Shown here in pieces: positions 20,862 to 30,367 of a stretch of DNA of 64,000 nucleotides (position 1 is its first letter; the number at the start of each line of letters is the position of its first letter). A model generated the notes under the pieces. That model saw only the letters and a program-made list of their open reading frames with translations. It was not told the DNA's origin and did no database searches. The DNA is from Amyloporia xantha (Eukaryota > Basidiomycota > Agaricomycetes > Polyporales > Adustoporiaceae). The position numbers and the translations under genes are program-made. The DNA lies in NCBI GenBank assembly GCA_036971615.1, contig JAYKKR010000004.1:62001-126000 (forward strand). The letters are read 5' to 3'.

Positions 20862-23367
20862 CCCCATTCACACTCAAATATTGACTGTCCCCAGTCAATC
20901 CCTCCATCTGCACCTGAAGCAACTGAACGTGATCCGCAAGGTTGCGGAAATTGTCATTGCTCTGTTTCACGAACCAGAGCAAAGCCTCGTGACGGGTCTC
21001 CAGAGCCTGATAGACATCCTCTCCCCACTCTGGACAGGTGGAGTCAGCAACAGATGTGGTCACATCCGGTAGCGTCTTTCTTTCCCCTGTTGAGTCCGCA
21101 GCAACAGGTCGGGCGTAGTGCCAATCCTCCAGTGTCCAGCTGGCCCCGGAAGGTTCCCCGACTTGTGCATATTTCTCAAGACTCGGAAGCTCCGCGACTG
21201 ATGGGCTCGCCTCCTGCACATAGAGACCGTAGACCGTGTCCTCTTCCGCGCTGGATGTCGGCGGCTCTGCTTGGTGCACTTCGCTTCCCCTCGCCGGCGT
21301 ATCGTCGTCCTCCGCCTGATGTGTCTCGAGAACGTCCTCTCCCGGCTCATCCGCGCTCTCGCCATCTGCCTCGTCATCAGCCCCGCCAGGTACGTCGAGG
21401 GATACGCTTTCCTCCTCGAAGAGTTCGAGTAACTCCAAGCTTGGCGTCTCCGGTTCCGTCGGTTCCGCGCGTTGAGCCCAGTCGAAAGGTGGTGGCAGTT
21501 GTGACTTCCAATCCCTCCCCCACTCGCGCTCTGCCAGCTCTTCAACACCCTGCAGCCACACCGCACGCTCCTGCTCTTCGCGTCGGGCACGCTCCCGCGC
21601 TTCACGTTGAGCACGTCGTGCACGACCCTCCTCCCGCGCTTTGCATCGAGCACATTGAGCGCCACGCTCCTCCTCGGCGGACGAAGGAATCTTGTGCGTG
21701 TTCTTGTCTTCAGCGCCGCCGAGGTCAAGCATACTCCCGCCGGCGGCGTCGTCTGCGGCATTGTCCTCTGCACATGCATCTACCGTGCTTCGGATAGGCT
21801 CCTCGTCGTTGGTCCCCGCTGAACTCCCACTCGTGCCTTCCGCTGCCGTTGCGTCCCTCCCGCTCGTCGCGTAGGCGCTCTCCAGCGGGTCCTCTGCAAA
21901 ACACGGTTGCGTCGCTCCACTTGCCATGCTTGCCACGTTCCGGGACCACGGTTCGTCCACTGCTCCATCTGATTGGCACAGGTCATTTTCGTCCTCGTCT
22001 TCACAGTCTCCACCCAGGTCAAGGAGCGTCGACAGTCTGTTCTCCGAGCTCGTTGAGCACCCGGCTCCCATATCAGCCGTTGCAAGATCTTCCGCGAGCG
22101 GTTCCAGGTTCACAACTGGTCCTTCGATCCCGCAATCCCCTGGCAGATCGTTGCCTCTTGTGAGTTCGCGTGATCGTTGTACTAACTGAGCTCCTTCCAC
22201 TTTGTCGGCCTTCCCGGCCCCTGCAGCGTGCGCGATGCTAAGAGCTGTTTTTGCCAACGTCACCTCGTCCCACTGCGTGTCCGTCGCCTCGTCCCACTGC
22301 ATGTCCCTCGCCTCGATCAGATGGGGCGTTTGGCCCCCCTCGCATCTCGTGTCTTTTTCTGCACAGGTGGTCTCAATACCCGCCGTGTTCTGCGCCACCA
22401 GCGCGGACGAAACATGCCCTGGCGACTGTCTAGGGCCGAATTCGGGATCTGGCTTCCTCCCGGTGCGTCGCTCGCACTCTTCCAACTCTGCACTGACCTC
22501 CGTTCGTCCGCTCTTGTATCCTTGGGTATCCGCGTCTCCTTCGAAGTTGCTAAGGTAATCTCCCCGCTGAGACAATCCCTCAGACGTTGCTTTCTCTTTG
22601 CCGAAACGCCGCGTTTGTTCCCTGCATGAATCCACGCCTAGTTGACGCACTCGAGTGTTCGTCGGGACGGCAGCATCTTGTCTGAGCGCATCTTCATTCG
22701 CTAGCTTTCCTCCTCCACTCTCGTCCCCAGTCCCGACCCTGGTCCCCTCTGCCTCCCACACCATTTGTCGTGTCTGCCCCCCTTCCGCAGTGTGATGTAC
22801 CAAGATTTCTTCACGAGGATCCGCCCTCCCGCTCCCGCCCACACCCTGTCCATCATCAGGCACCGAAAAACTGTCGATCGGCGGCTCGAAGGTACGTCCG
22901 GTTTGTCTTGTGCTCCTGGGCGCTGGACCATCCTCACCTTGGTCTTCCGCTCCTGCATTCCGTCCGCCAACCTCTTCCCATGGAAGTCGCCCTTCGATCT
23001 CCGCGTCTGCCCGTCTGCTCTTTCTAGTATTCGCTGCGCTCAGGAGCACTCGCTTGAGGGTTGACATGTTCGACCCCGTGCGGTCCCATAGCTGCGTTTC
23101 TCGTTCGTCGCTCGGAAGGCGGCTCAAACTTGACACGAGATCCCGCTCGCTCCAGGTGCTCCGCCCCGAGTCTCTCGTTCTTGAGTAGAACGCATCCCGT
23201 CTTGGGCACCTTGGCCGGGGGACGTGTTGTGCACGATTCGGGTCCAGAATGCCTCGCTTCTCGAGTTTGAGTTGGCTGTGTCTTCCCTCGTGCTCAGCTC
23301 GCCCTGCCCCCACCTTGCGAGATGTCACGCCCTCCATTCCTTCCGATGTTGACCCTCCCTCTTTCAT
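20857..23367 (-). CDS. LTR element ORF2, unknown (C-terminal part of giant frame)
   Basis: This frame is the direct continuation, after one TGA (23482-23484), of the frame at 23482-26679. It has no stop from there to 20857. The first ATG is at 23367, giving 836 residues. The protein is hydrophilic and rich in Glu, Arg, Ser, Gly and Ala. A strongly charged Arg/Glu block (about 21550-21620) looks like a coiled coil or long helix. The last 40 residues hold a leucine-rich segment (LLWFVKQSNDNFRNLADHV). The stop is the TAA within the first bases of the 3' LTR, so coding fills the interior to the LTR edge. I recognise no domain. It could be a Gag-like structural protein or a novel one; both are guesses. 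Confidence 0.6.
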   Translation of the reverse strand: MKEGGSTSEGMEGVTSRKVGAGRAEHEGRHSQLKLEKRGILDPNRAQHVPRPRCPRRDAFYSRTRDSGRSTWSERDLVSSLSRLPSDERETQLWDRTGSNMSTLKRVLLSAANTRKSRRADAEIEGRLPWEEVGGRNAGAEDQGEDGPAPRSTRQTGRTFEPPIDSFSVPDDGQGVGGSGRADPREEILVHHTAEGGQTRQMVWEAEGTRVGTGDESGGGKLANEDALRQDAAVPTNTRVRQLGVDSCREQTRRFGKEKATSEGLSQRGDYLSNFEGDADTQGYKSGRTEVSAELEECERRTGRKPDPEFGPRQSPGHVSSALVAQNTAGIETTCAEKDTRCEGGQTPHLIEARDMQWDEATDTQWDEVTLAKTALSIAHAAGAGKADKVEGAQLVQRSRELTRGNDLPGDCGIEGPVVNLEPLAEDLATADMGAGCSTSSENRLSTLLDLGGDCEDEDENDLCQSDGAVDEPWSRNVASMASGATQPCFAEDPLESAYATSGRDATAAEGTSGSSAGTNDEEPIRSTVDACAEDNAADDAAGGSMLDLGGAEDKNTHKIPSSAEEERGAQCARCKAREEGRARRAQREARERARREEQERAVWLQGVEELAEREWGRDWKSQLPPPFDWAQRAEPTEPETPSLELLELFEEESVSLDVPGGADDEADGESADEPGEDVLETHQAEDDDTPARGSEVHQAEPPTSSAEEDTVYGLYVQEASPSVAELPSLEKYAQVGEPSGASWTLEDWHYARPVAADSTGERKTLPDVTTSVADSTCPEWGEDVYQALETRHEALLWFVKQSNDNFRNLADHVQLLQVQMEGLTGDSQYLSVNGV
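20862..20875 (-). other. Putative polypurine tract
   Basis: On the minus strand GAGTGTGAATGGGG directly abuts the 3' LTR, the position where plus-strand priming occurs in LTR elements. Confidence 0.5.
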
Positions 23368-23481
23368 TGCTCCCGCCTTACGAGACGTTCGTCCCTCTTC
23401 TCCGCGCAGTATCTTCGAAATTACCACTCTTCCCTCCGTAGCTTCCCAATTAAGAGGCACTATATTTCCTGTGTCACAGCT

Positions 23482-26400
23482 TCACGCAGATTGTTCGCTA
23501 AGGGAATCCTGTACAGTTACAGGTTGTCGAGCTTGCGGTGTAGTCCATCCACCTCCTCGTAGGTACTGCAGAACCTGTGCGACGTAGCCTAGACCTGGCA
23601 AAACGGAAAGAAGCGGGGCGGTGCGCGAAGCTGGCGCAGTGCGCAGAGGTCTAACGCAGTCAGTCCATCGTTCGTAGTTTCGCTTGGGCGCGCCTGTCCG
23701 AGTTGTCCGAGTAGATTCCTGAGTCGAGTATCCGCAAGTATCTTCTTGCCCCCTCGAGCTGTACGGAAGGGGCGCCAGTGCTGAGCTAGCCGAGTATCCG
23801 ATATTCGATCGTGTATTCACTGAACGTAGATCAAGTGTCTTCCTCCCGGGGCTCTGTCTGCCCACGCTCGCCCAGCCCCTAGATCGAACATCGAGTTCCC
23901 CAGACGGTCGTAGGTCCCGACCCGTGCGCGAGCTGTTGCATAGGAATGCGGGCAGAGGACGCGCCAGCTGTCGTTCGAATGGCGCAGCGCACCCACGCCC
24001 CGTCGTCGTACTCGTAGATCCGCCAGCTAACAGGGACTGCCGGATCCCCAACCCAAGGCCTCGCAACAAGCACGGAAGGAGTCTGAACAATGGACAAGGT
24101 AAGAATGTCGAGAAGCCCCCGGTGGGCGGGGCGCCCGACGGCGCCAACTCCAGCGCTCGTCCGCTATTGTCGCCCGTCGTTGTCTTTTCCGCCCCATCGC
24201 CTCTCTCTTCTCCCCTGCTCGGGCCCTTTGCGTTCCCTCCCGGCTCTGGGTACCTTGTAGCTCCCAGCCGCTCTCGCTGTTCCCGCGCCGTCTGCACATC
24301 TCTGCCGTCCCCACGCTCTTCGACCCGCAGCGTCTCCTCTCTCCCTTCCGACACGCCCGGCGCGCATAAACGCCTCTCCGTCTCGTTTTCCCTTCCCCCC
24401 GGGTATCTCATATTGACCGAAACGGTCTCCTCCACCGCCGTCTCGACGCGATCTATCGTGTCCGAAGAAGTAGGGACTGGCTCCACCCCCTCTGAGGTAA
24501 GTTCCTCCGCCCGTCCCGACGCATCAAACGCGTCCGACCCGCGGCTGGGGAGAAGCCCAAACAATGGACTCTGCGACAGGGACGGGAAGTCTGGGACGGG
24601 CAGGGCGCTCAGCGGCGCTACCTGCAGTGCTCGTCCTGCCCCCCCGTCCGTCTTTGTTCCCCCCTTTTCAGCCTTCCCGGGTCGTTCTTCCTCGCGTTCC
24701 TCCCGCCGTTCCTTCTCTCGTCCCGCCTCCTCCTGCGCGCGCTCCTCTTCCTCGACCCCTCTCGATCCTTCCGACACGTTCGATGTGCACCGCCCCCCTT
24801 CCGTCTCGCCCGCGCTCTGTCCCGCGCTACCAATTTCACTGAAACCTGTTCCCTCCTCCTGCGTCTCGTCACGCGTGCGCGCAGGAGACGCGTTCTCTCG
24901 CCTCTGCGCATCCGTCTCGGTATGTTTGCTCCTCAGCCCTAACCTTCGTATGTCTGAACTCAAAGACAGATGTTCGTCCGCCGGCCTCACCCCCGACGCC
25001 GTTTTCTCAGCACTGCGCTTTGGTGTGTTCAATGTTCGCGTAGCCCAGTCCGCCGATGGTGCGGATAAGCAAAAACTTGCACGAGTGTGCTTAGCGTCGA
25101 GCGCTCCCGCGGCGCGTGCAGATTCACCGGCGGGGGGTCCGGACGTCGAAGGGCAACTGGAAAGGCAGGTCAGGGCACGAGGCCAGAATTGGGCGGATAA
25201 TCGTCGTGCGAGGAGCGCTGTTATGAGTGGGGCGCTCTCTGCTGCGGGAGCTCGATCGCTCTCCTCGCGGTTCATCGTCTTCCATCCTTCTAACGCGCTC
25301 GATCCGTGCCGCCGCCCCTCCACCTCCATCACAGCCCTGGTATCGCCTGAAGGAGCATCCTCTACCTCTGCTCCAACACGTTCCCTCCCGCTTAGTGCGC
25401 ATCCCTGTGCCGTTTTCTGAACAAAACACTCCTGAAGTATCGGCGCGTCATACTCGTCCACCCCGCGACCCTCTAATAAATCGTTCGACCGTGGTCCTGG
25501 CTGAACGCTCGGCTCGTTGGAGTATAGCGGCGGAGGCTCGGTCGATCCTCTTAGCCCTAGCGTCGAACTGTTCGCTCCGCAACTCAGTGCATTCAGTGTC
25601 CTTGTAGAACGCTCGGCTGATGCCCCTGATGTCCACTGGTCTATACTGGTACACTCGGCGTCGCGCCTTTGCGCAATACGCGTCAGTTGATTCGTGAGGA
25701 GACCGGAGGTCAAAGGGGGCCCGTGGAAGCAGCCTCGCGTCTCGTCGGCTTTCGTCGCATATGGTACATCAGACGGTATTTCTCCTGCCAGCATGGCGTG
25801 TTCTTCCTTCCTTGTCGACACGTCCGCCCCGGTTGCTACACCCTCTCCTAACGAATCTCCATGATCCAGACCCAGCGTAGAGTCCCCCGTATCGCCACCG
25901 AACATAATCCGCGTCTCGCCTCCTCGGCCCGTCAGCGCCTTGAATACCCTCTCCCTCGTGCGCGCGTGTTCGGCCAGGCGTAAAGGAATGTTACCCATCA
26001 CGCTCATCCTGGGTTGGGAGCCCTCGCAAGTATTCGCTGCGTCTATAGACCGGTCGGCGATGCGCTCCGCGGCTGAGGCATACGGGAGACGGCCAACTCT
26101 GCGGGACAAGGTAGCTAAACCTCCTTCTCGTTCGCCCGCCCCGTCGCTCTCTTGGCGGCCGCCTCCCTTCATCATATCTGCGGCGCCACAGTGCAACGAG
26201 GACAGCGCGGCCGATTGAGGTACTCCTTCCCCACACTTGCCACCATGTTCGGTTCTCCTGTCCTTCGTTACCGCTTCCGCCGCGTGCCCGACCCTCTTCT
26301 GCTCGCTTCTCTCCTTATCTCGTTTCGCCGAGTCTCTGGCTTCTTGACTCCTTCCCCCTCCCGTCATCACCTCTTGTCTTTTTGCTTGCAGTGGCGGAAT

Positions 26401-26679
26401 CCCAACCCGACCTGCCTCCCGACGTAACGTGATCTGTCCCGCATTCGTGCGTGCTGTTGCGTGGAGCGGTCGAAGTAGTGGTACCAAAGATATAGGCTGA
26501 AGGAGCTGGAGCTGGATAGGTGCCGGTAGCAAAGCCCGAAGTGTCTCGTACGCTGTCCCGTATGTATTAGGTCGTGTGCTGGCCTGTTCGCATGTCGCTA
26601 GTTTAGAGAAATAGTTATTCATGAGTTGTCTGAGCCTCCCGTCGGCATCAGCATGAGGCTCGAGTTGAGCCGCCGCCAT
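23482..26679 (-). CDS. LTR element ORF1, unknown (N-terminal part of giant frame)
   Basis: The first ATG inside the interior is at 26679, 71 bp from the 5' LTR edge. The frame runs 1,065 residues to a TGA at 23482-23484. The N-terminus (about residues 15-80) has more order-promoting residues (LRQLMNNYFSKL, YETLRALLPAPIQ). The rest is low-complexity Arg/Glu/Ser/Gly/Thr sequence. An imperfect internal duplication pairs DNA of about 24085-24440 with about 24540-24860; both copies carry VSEG, an Arg/Glu run, then GRAL-APL/SGAP and a PLF-LLP segment. No protease, RT, RNase H or integrase motif was found. A frame this long in one strand, bounded by both LTRs, argues that it is translated, but low complexity and high GC also favour open frames. 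Confidence 0.6.
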   Translation of the reverse strand: MAAAQLEPHADADGRLRQLMNNYFSKLATCEQASTRPNTYGTAYETLRALLPAPIQLQLLQPISLVPLLRPLHATARTNAGQITLRREAGRVGIPPLQAKRQEVMTGGGRSQEARDSAKRDKERSEQKRVGHAAEAVTKDRRTEHGGKCGEGVPQSAALSSLHCGAADMMKGGGRQESDGAGEREGGLATLSRRVGRLPYASAAERIADRSIDAANTCEGSQPRMSVMGNIPLRLAEHARTRERVFKALTGRGGETRIMFGGDTGDSTLGLDHGDSLGEGVATGADVSTRKEEHAMLAGEIPSDVPYATKADETRGCFHGPPLTSGLLTNQLTRIAQRRDAECTSIDQWTSGASAERSTRTLNALSCGANSSTLGLRGSTEPPPLYSNEPSVQPGPRSNDLLEGRGVDEYDAPILQECFVQKTAQGCALSGRERVGAEVEDAPSGDTRAVMEVEGRRHGSSALEGWKTMNREESDRAPAAESAPLITALLARRLSAQFWPRALTCLSSCPSTSGPPAGESARAAGALDAKHTRASFCLSAPSADWATRTLNTPKRSAEKTASGVRPADEHLSLSSDIRRLGLRSKHTETDAQRRENASPARTRDETQEEGTGFSEIGSAGQSAGETEGGRCTSNVSEGSRGVEEEERAQEEAGREKERREEREEERPGKAEKGGTKTDGGAGRALQVAPLSALPVPDFPSLSQSPLFGLLPSRGSDAFDASGRAEELTSEGVEPVPTSSDTIDRVETAVEETVSVNMRYPGGRENETERRLCAPGVSEGREETLRVEERGDGRDVQTAREQRERLGATRYPEPGGNAKGPSRGEERGDGAEKTTTGDNSGRALELAPSGAPPTGGFSTFLPCPLFRLLPCLLRGLGLGIRQSLLAGGSTSTTTGRGCAAPFERQLARPLPAFLCNSSRTGRDLRPSGELDVRSRGWASVGRQSPGRKTLDLRSVNTRSNIGYSASSALAPLPYSSRGQEDTCGYSTQESTRTTRTGAPKRNYERWTDCVRPLRTAPASRTAPLLSVLPGLGYVAQVLQYLRGGGWTTPQARQPVTVQDSLSEQSA

Positions 26680-26729
26680 AACAGCCGTGCTTCTGAGCTG
26701 GGAGGCGTAAGACTCGCAGGAAGATGGAC

Positions 26730-26747
26730 CCCTCGCGGTGGGCTCCA
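26730..26747 (-). other. Putative primer-binding site
   Basis: On the minus strand TGGAGCCCACCGCGAGGG begins two bases after the LTR. It starts with TGG, complementary to the CCA end of a tRNA. I could not name the tRNA. Confidence 0.5.
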
Positions 26748-26749
26748 GT

Positions 26750-27598
26750 TGTAAGTCGAGACGGTGCGCCGTCCCGTGTGCGAATGTGTTCGTCCGAGGG
26801 GCTATGGGGGAGCTGCGAGCTTCCAAAAGAAAGTGTGGTGGTGTGGAATGAGTGAAGGGCGGGACAACGTGCGAGACTCAGCTCTGTACTCGGAATGTGC
26901 TCCTTCCCAATAGAAGCGCCGCTGCGCTATGTCGAATCCCGGTGCAAAGCTCTGTCTCTGAAAAACCCAGAAAATGCCCGCTGGCACTCGATTGCTTCCC
27001 TCCGCCGCGTGTGGAGAGCCTCAGTATCGCAGTAAAGTCGTATAGAGAGCCGCTGCGACTCTACACTAAACCCGGTGAAAGAAGAGAAAGTATGCAGTTT
27101 GCCCTGCCGCTTGCAGAGCCCCGGTGTCGCAGTATCGCGGTATCGCAGTATCGCAGTGTCGCAGTGTTGCAGTGTCACAGTAAAAGACGTATAGAGTGCC
27201 GCTGCAGCTCTACACTAAGCCCGGTAAGAGAAGGAGAGTGTCTATTGCCCAGTAGTGAGATGTACAGGGGAGTCCTAGTAGTATGGTACCAAGGGGGGAC
27301 TGAAGAGCGAGCTACCTTCCGGCCACGTCGTCTACCCTCCGCTGACTAAGCGGAACGAAGCGGTGTCACTCCGGAAGGAAGGATCGCAAAATCGGAATAA
27401 AACGGAGGGAAGGGGAGGAAAGATAAGATAAAAACATGAAAACCAATTAGAGCAAAACACAAAATAAATGAGAATCAAACCAAACACTGAAGCTGTATGG
27501 TAGACAAAGAGGCGAGAGGAACAACACCTGAGAAAGAGAGGAAACGAGATGCTTGCTTGTCCATGCTTTCACCCCCCAGCCCGATACCTCTCCTTACA
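26750..27598 (-). repeat. 5' LTR (849 bp) of the large LTR element
   Basis: Almost identical to 20013-20861; the one difference I found is near 26807 (G) against 20070 (A). On the minus strand it supplies the element promoter. Confidence 0.92.
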
Positions 27599-28368
27599 CC
27601 GTGGAATGACCCATACGGTGACCACAGTTATCTGTTAAGACCAAGGTGCCGTTTCCCATTTCATCCATGATTGTGCGTTCAATATGTCTTATTAGAACAA
27701 TGGACTGTCTATCAAGCTCGGTTGTTGTTCCAACTTGCGTCTGCCGAGCTAAAGGCAGCCAATCCATATGGAGGTACCACTCTATGAGAACAGTCTTGTT
27801 TCTGATTTTCCTTTGTTACTTGTGATTATTACCAGTCGCATGGAAATCGCAACTCGGCGTGTCGGTCCAGAGCAATTCAGCAAGGTCGTACCCAGACATC
27901 AGAAAGATCGCCAGCCGTCCAGATATTTCAGCTGTTGGAAAGCCATCTGTTGGGCCACTCTGATCGGGGTGCGCGTTTTTCGGTGATAATATTTCATGGT
28001 ATTCACCATGTTCATGTGAAGCACATGGGGGAGTGCATACATGTTCGCAATCTAACCAAGATTATCTTTGAAAGCAGGTGCGGATGCGCAAGATGACGCT
28101 CCTCATCGTCATGACAAGTCCGAGATTCGGACGTCTGTCGATCTTTTCGTGTAGGTATCTCTCGATACATAATCGTGAGCCGTCCTGATTTCAACATGCT
28201 GGTTGTCTTATGCATAAGCTGATGCGAACCAGTACTTGGGCGAGTGAAAATATAAGGCATTTAATCAGACCTTAACGAGACTGCAGTAATCGCCCTGTTT
28301 GACGTATATTGAAGCTGAGCACTGCGTATTTGATCACTAGATTCATCATACCGGCTCGATGATGCTGC
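27599..28368. other. Gap between LTR element and Ngaro-like element
   Basis: It begins with the second CCGT target copy (27599-27602). The remainder has short open frames only, and I see no gene or repeat. Confidence 0.6.
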
Positions 28369-28526
28369 CAACTCGTGCCTAAGCTTAGCTCTGAAGGTTA
28401 TGGGCTTGTATTCCAGACAAGCAGTGCGGGGTTGGGGAAGACCGGACCAGGAGAGGTCCTGCTCCTGGACGCCGGTGGGTGTCCGGGGGCCTGGGGGTGT
28501 GCCGAGGGAGAGCGCAAGGAACGCCC
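28369..28526 (-). repeat. Ngaro-like split repeat B2
   Basis: 158 bp matching 28765-28922 with one substitution (offset 396). It forms the 3' terminus of the element. Confidence 0.9.
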
Positions 28527-28623
28527 GCCCCGGCACGCACTGCGTGTCCGGACCCAAACCAGAAACCTCGGAGGAGTTTCTGAAAGGAAAGGAAAGGAAA
28601 GAGGAAACGGCGGGGTGGGTGGG

Positions 28624-28766
28624 GAGCGAAATGAACCGTATGTACAGCGGGAGATGATGGCGGTAGCGGATCAAGATGCAACCGTGACGACGTCACACAT
28701 CTTGTCCGCTCTTGGCTGTCACGAGTCGTAGGATTCGGAGGGACTAGTCACGTCCGAATTCTTTCA
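28624..28766 (-). repeat. Ngaro-like split repeat A2
   Basis: 143 bp matching 34079-34221 (offset 5,455), with no difference seen. It abuts B1 with a 2-bp shared CA/TG. Confidence 0.9.
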
Positions 28767-28922
28767 ACTCGTGCCTAAGCTTAGCTCTGAAGGTTATGGG
28801 CTTGTATTCCAGACAAGCAGTGCGGGGTTGGGGAAGACCGGACCAGGAGAGGTCCTGCTCCCGGACGCCGGTGGGTGTCCGGGGGCCTGGGGGTGTGCCG
28901 AGGGAGAGCGCAAGGAACGCCC
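28765..28922 (-). repeat. Ngaro-like split repeat B1
   Basis: 158-bp internal partner of B2, lying 178 bp downstream of the recombinase stop codon. Confidence 0.9.
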
Positions 28923-29100
28923 AACCTGCGAGACGACGTCGCTGACGAGCAGCTCTCGCTCGGAACTCCCGCCGAAGAGACTAGTGTCGCAGGGGTAGGA
29001 TAACACACTTATGATGGATTGACATGTAACAAAACATTTTTTAAGCAAAACTATTAGAAATAATGGAGTAGGCGAACAGGTAAGTACAAATTCCTGTTGC

Positions 29101-30297
29101 TCATGGTCGGATGGGGCCGCGTTTGCTCGTTCGTTTAGCCCCCCTGACGTGGGGTGAAATACGCGGTCGTAAGAGTTCTGCATGCATCGGTATGATAATC
29201 TCGATGTGCCTCCAGTAGCGCAGGAAAGCGTCGGACGACCAGCGCCCCATCATCTTGACAACGTCTGGTTTGACTCCAGCTATGAGCAGCTCAGTTGTCC
29301 CGCCGATGCGGAACGAGTGGCCAGACGTGTGGGGAATGCCGTGACGTTTCCAGACAGAGTTGCATACTTGGAGGAACCGCTTCTTCGTTAGACAAATCCA
29401 GTTGCCAAGGTTGTCTTGGTACGAGAAGAGGGGGATAAGGTCTGGGTGGCTATTTCTCTGTGTGTGTCGTCTCAGGGACTCGATCGGGTCGCTCGCCCCG
29501 TGCTGTCGAGTGATGACGCAGTCGTCGCCAATGTATTTCTTTGTTTTCGTGTAGGGTAGGTGTAGTATCTGCGAGCCGTTAGCACTTGATGCTGTTGATA
29601 GGTGGTGTCGTGCTGGGACTCGTTTGGGGTCGTATGATGTCTTGGACGTTGCGAATAGTTCTCCCAAACGAGTTTGTCCCCAGAATGCTGTATCTGCTGC
29701 GGCTAAGACGCATACTGATTCCGGGTCTACGTCGTCCAGTGTCGAGTGTAAAAGATCCAGCATGTCCCTCGAAACTGGTGGTCGAGGTGGTTTCCCCTCG
29801 GGTGCCATCTGTTCCACTCCGTTAAGGACGTAGCTTAGTCTGGGGCCGCCGTTCCATGGGACACCGTGGATTATGTGCCAGGCTCGCACGGCAGATATCA
29901 CGTTTTGTACTGAAGAGCGTACGTATGAGCCGGCTCTCGAGGCGGCGAACGCACAGAGGAGGAATTCGCTTGCAGGTAGACGGTGCGTCTCGGGTACCCG
30001 TTCCCGGTTACAGAATGACAGGAAGGCTTGCAAGCCGTAGTGGTAGTTCTCCAGTGTAGAGTCAGCAAGGCATAGTGATAGGACTTTGAGGGTTTGTGAC
30101 GTTGTTGCCTTGGAGAGAGGATGATCGAGTTGCGCTGTGATACCTTTGAAAAGGCTGAGTCGTTCCTTAGATTCCCCGGCCGGCCGGGGGTAAGGCAGTG
30201 TAGTCGCCCGAATGTAATGACGGTTGGAGATCCGCTCTGACCTCTTGAAGGAAGCAATGAGGGAGCGTAGAGGGTAATCACTGTTGGTGTTCGACAT
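29101..30297 (-). CDS. Tyrosine recombinase (YR) of the Ngaro-like element
   Basis: This enzyme inserts the circular double-stranded DNA intermediate by strand exchange instead of a DDE integrase. It has 398 residues, from ATG 30297. The N-terminal half (about 70-180) resembles a core-binding SAM-like domain. The catalytic half shows R210 (WGQTRLGEL), a lysine-bearing TKTKK turn near 251-254, H327-x-x-R330 in SGHSFRIGGTTELL, and the nucleophile Y361 in SSDAFLRYWRH. The full R-K-H-R-Y set is present and there is no stop or frameshift, so the protein could be active although the RT gene beside it is broken. It lies 70 bp downstream of RNase H on the same strand. Confidence 0.92.
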   Translation of the reverse strand: MSNTNSDYPLRSLIASFKRSERISNRHYIRATTLPYPRPAGESKERLSLFKGITAQLDHPLSKATTSQTLKVLSLCLADSTLENYHYGLQAFLSFCNRERVPETHRLPASEFLLCAFAASRAGSYVRSSVQNVISAVRAWHIIHGVPWNGGPRLSYVLNGVEQMAPEGKPPRPPVSRDMLDLLHSTLDDVDPESVCVLAAADTAFWGQTRLGELFATSKTSYDPKRVPARHHLSTASSANGSQILHLPYTKTKKYIGDDCVITRQHGASDPIESLRRHTQRNSHPDLIPLFSYQDNLGNWICLTKKRFLQVCNSVWKRHGIPHTSGHSFRIGGTTELLIAGVKPDVVKMMGRWSSDAFLRYWRHIEIIIPMHAELLRPRISPHVRGAKRTSKRGPIRP

Positions 30298-30367
30298 GGT
30301 TGTCGGTTGGAGTTCGCGTGCTTAGTAACCATCGGCGTGCCAGAGAGTGGCTTATTTTATTGTTTAC

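Larger units (their letters stand above)
20013..27598 (-). mobile_element. 7.6-kb LTR retrotransposon with giant unknown ORF and no visible pol (LARD-like)
   Basis: Direct repeats of 849 bp (20013-20861 and 26750-27598) start with TG and end with CA, are flanked by CCGT, and differ by one base in the parts I compared, so insertion is recent. On the minus strand a TGG-beginning primer-binding-site candidate lies two bases inside the upstream LTR (26747 to 26730). A purine-rich tract precedes the downstream LTR at about 20862-20875. The 5.9-kb interior is a single long frame interrupted by one TGA. No YxDD, DTG, DDE or zinc-knuckle signature is seen, so the element probably depends on proteins of another retrotransposon. 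Confidence 0.85.

Noticed and set aside
20760..21797. 345-codon plus-strand frame starting in the LTR
   Set aside because: Pro/Arg/Ser-rich shadow of the minus-strand ORF2, crossing the LTR boundary.
23924..25420. 498-codon plus-strand open frame opposite the LTR-element ORF1
   Set aside because: It lies antisense to a much longer frame in GC-rich, low-complexity DNA and begins and ends at no element landmark. The LTR signals (primer site, purine tract) point to the minus strand.
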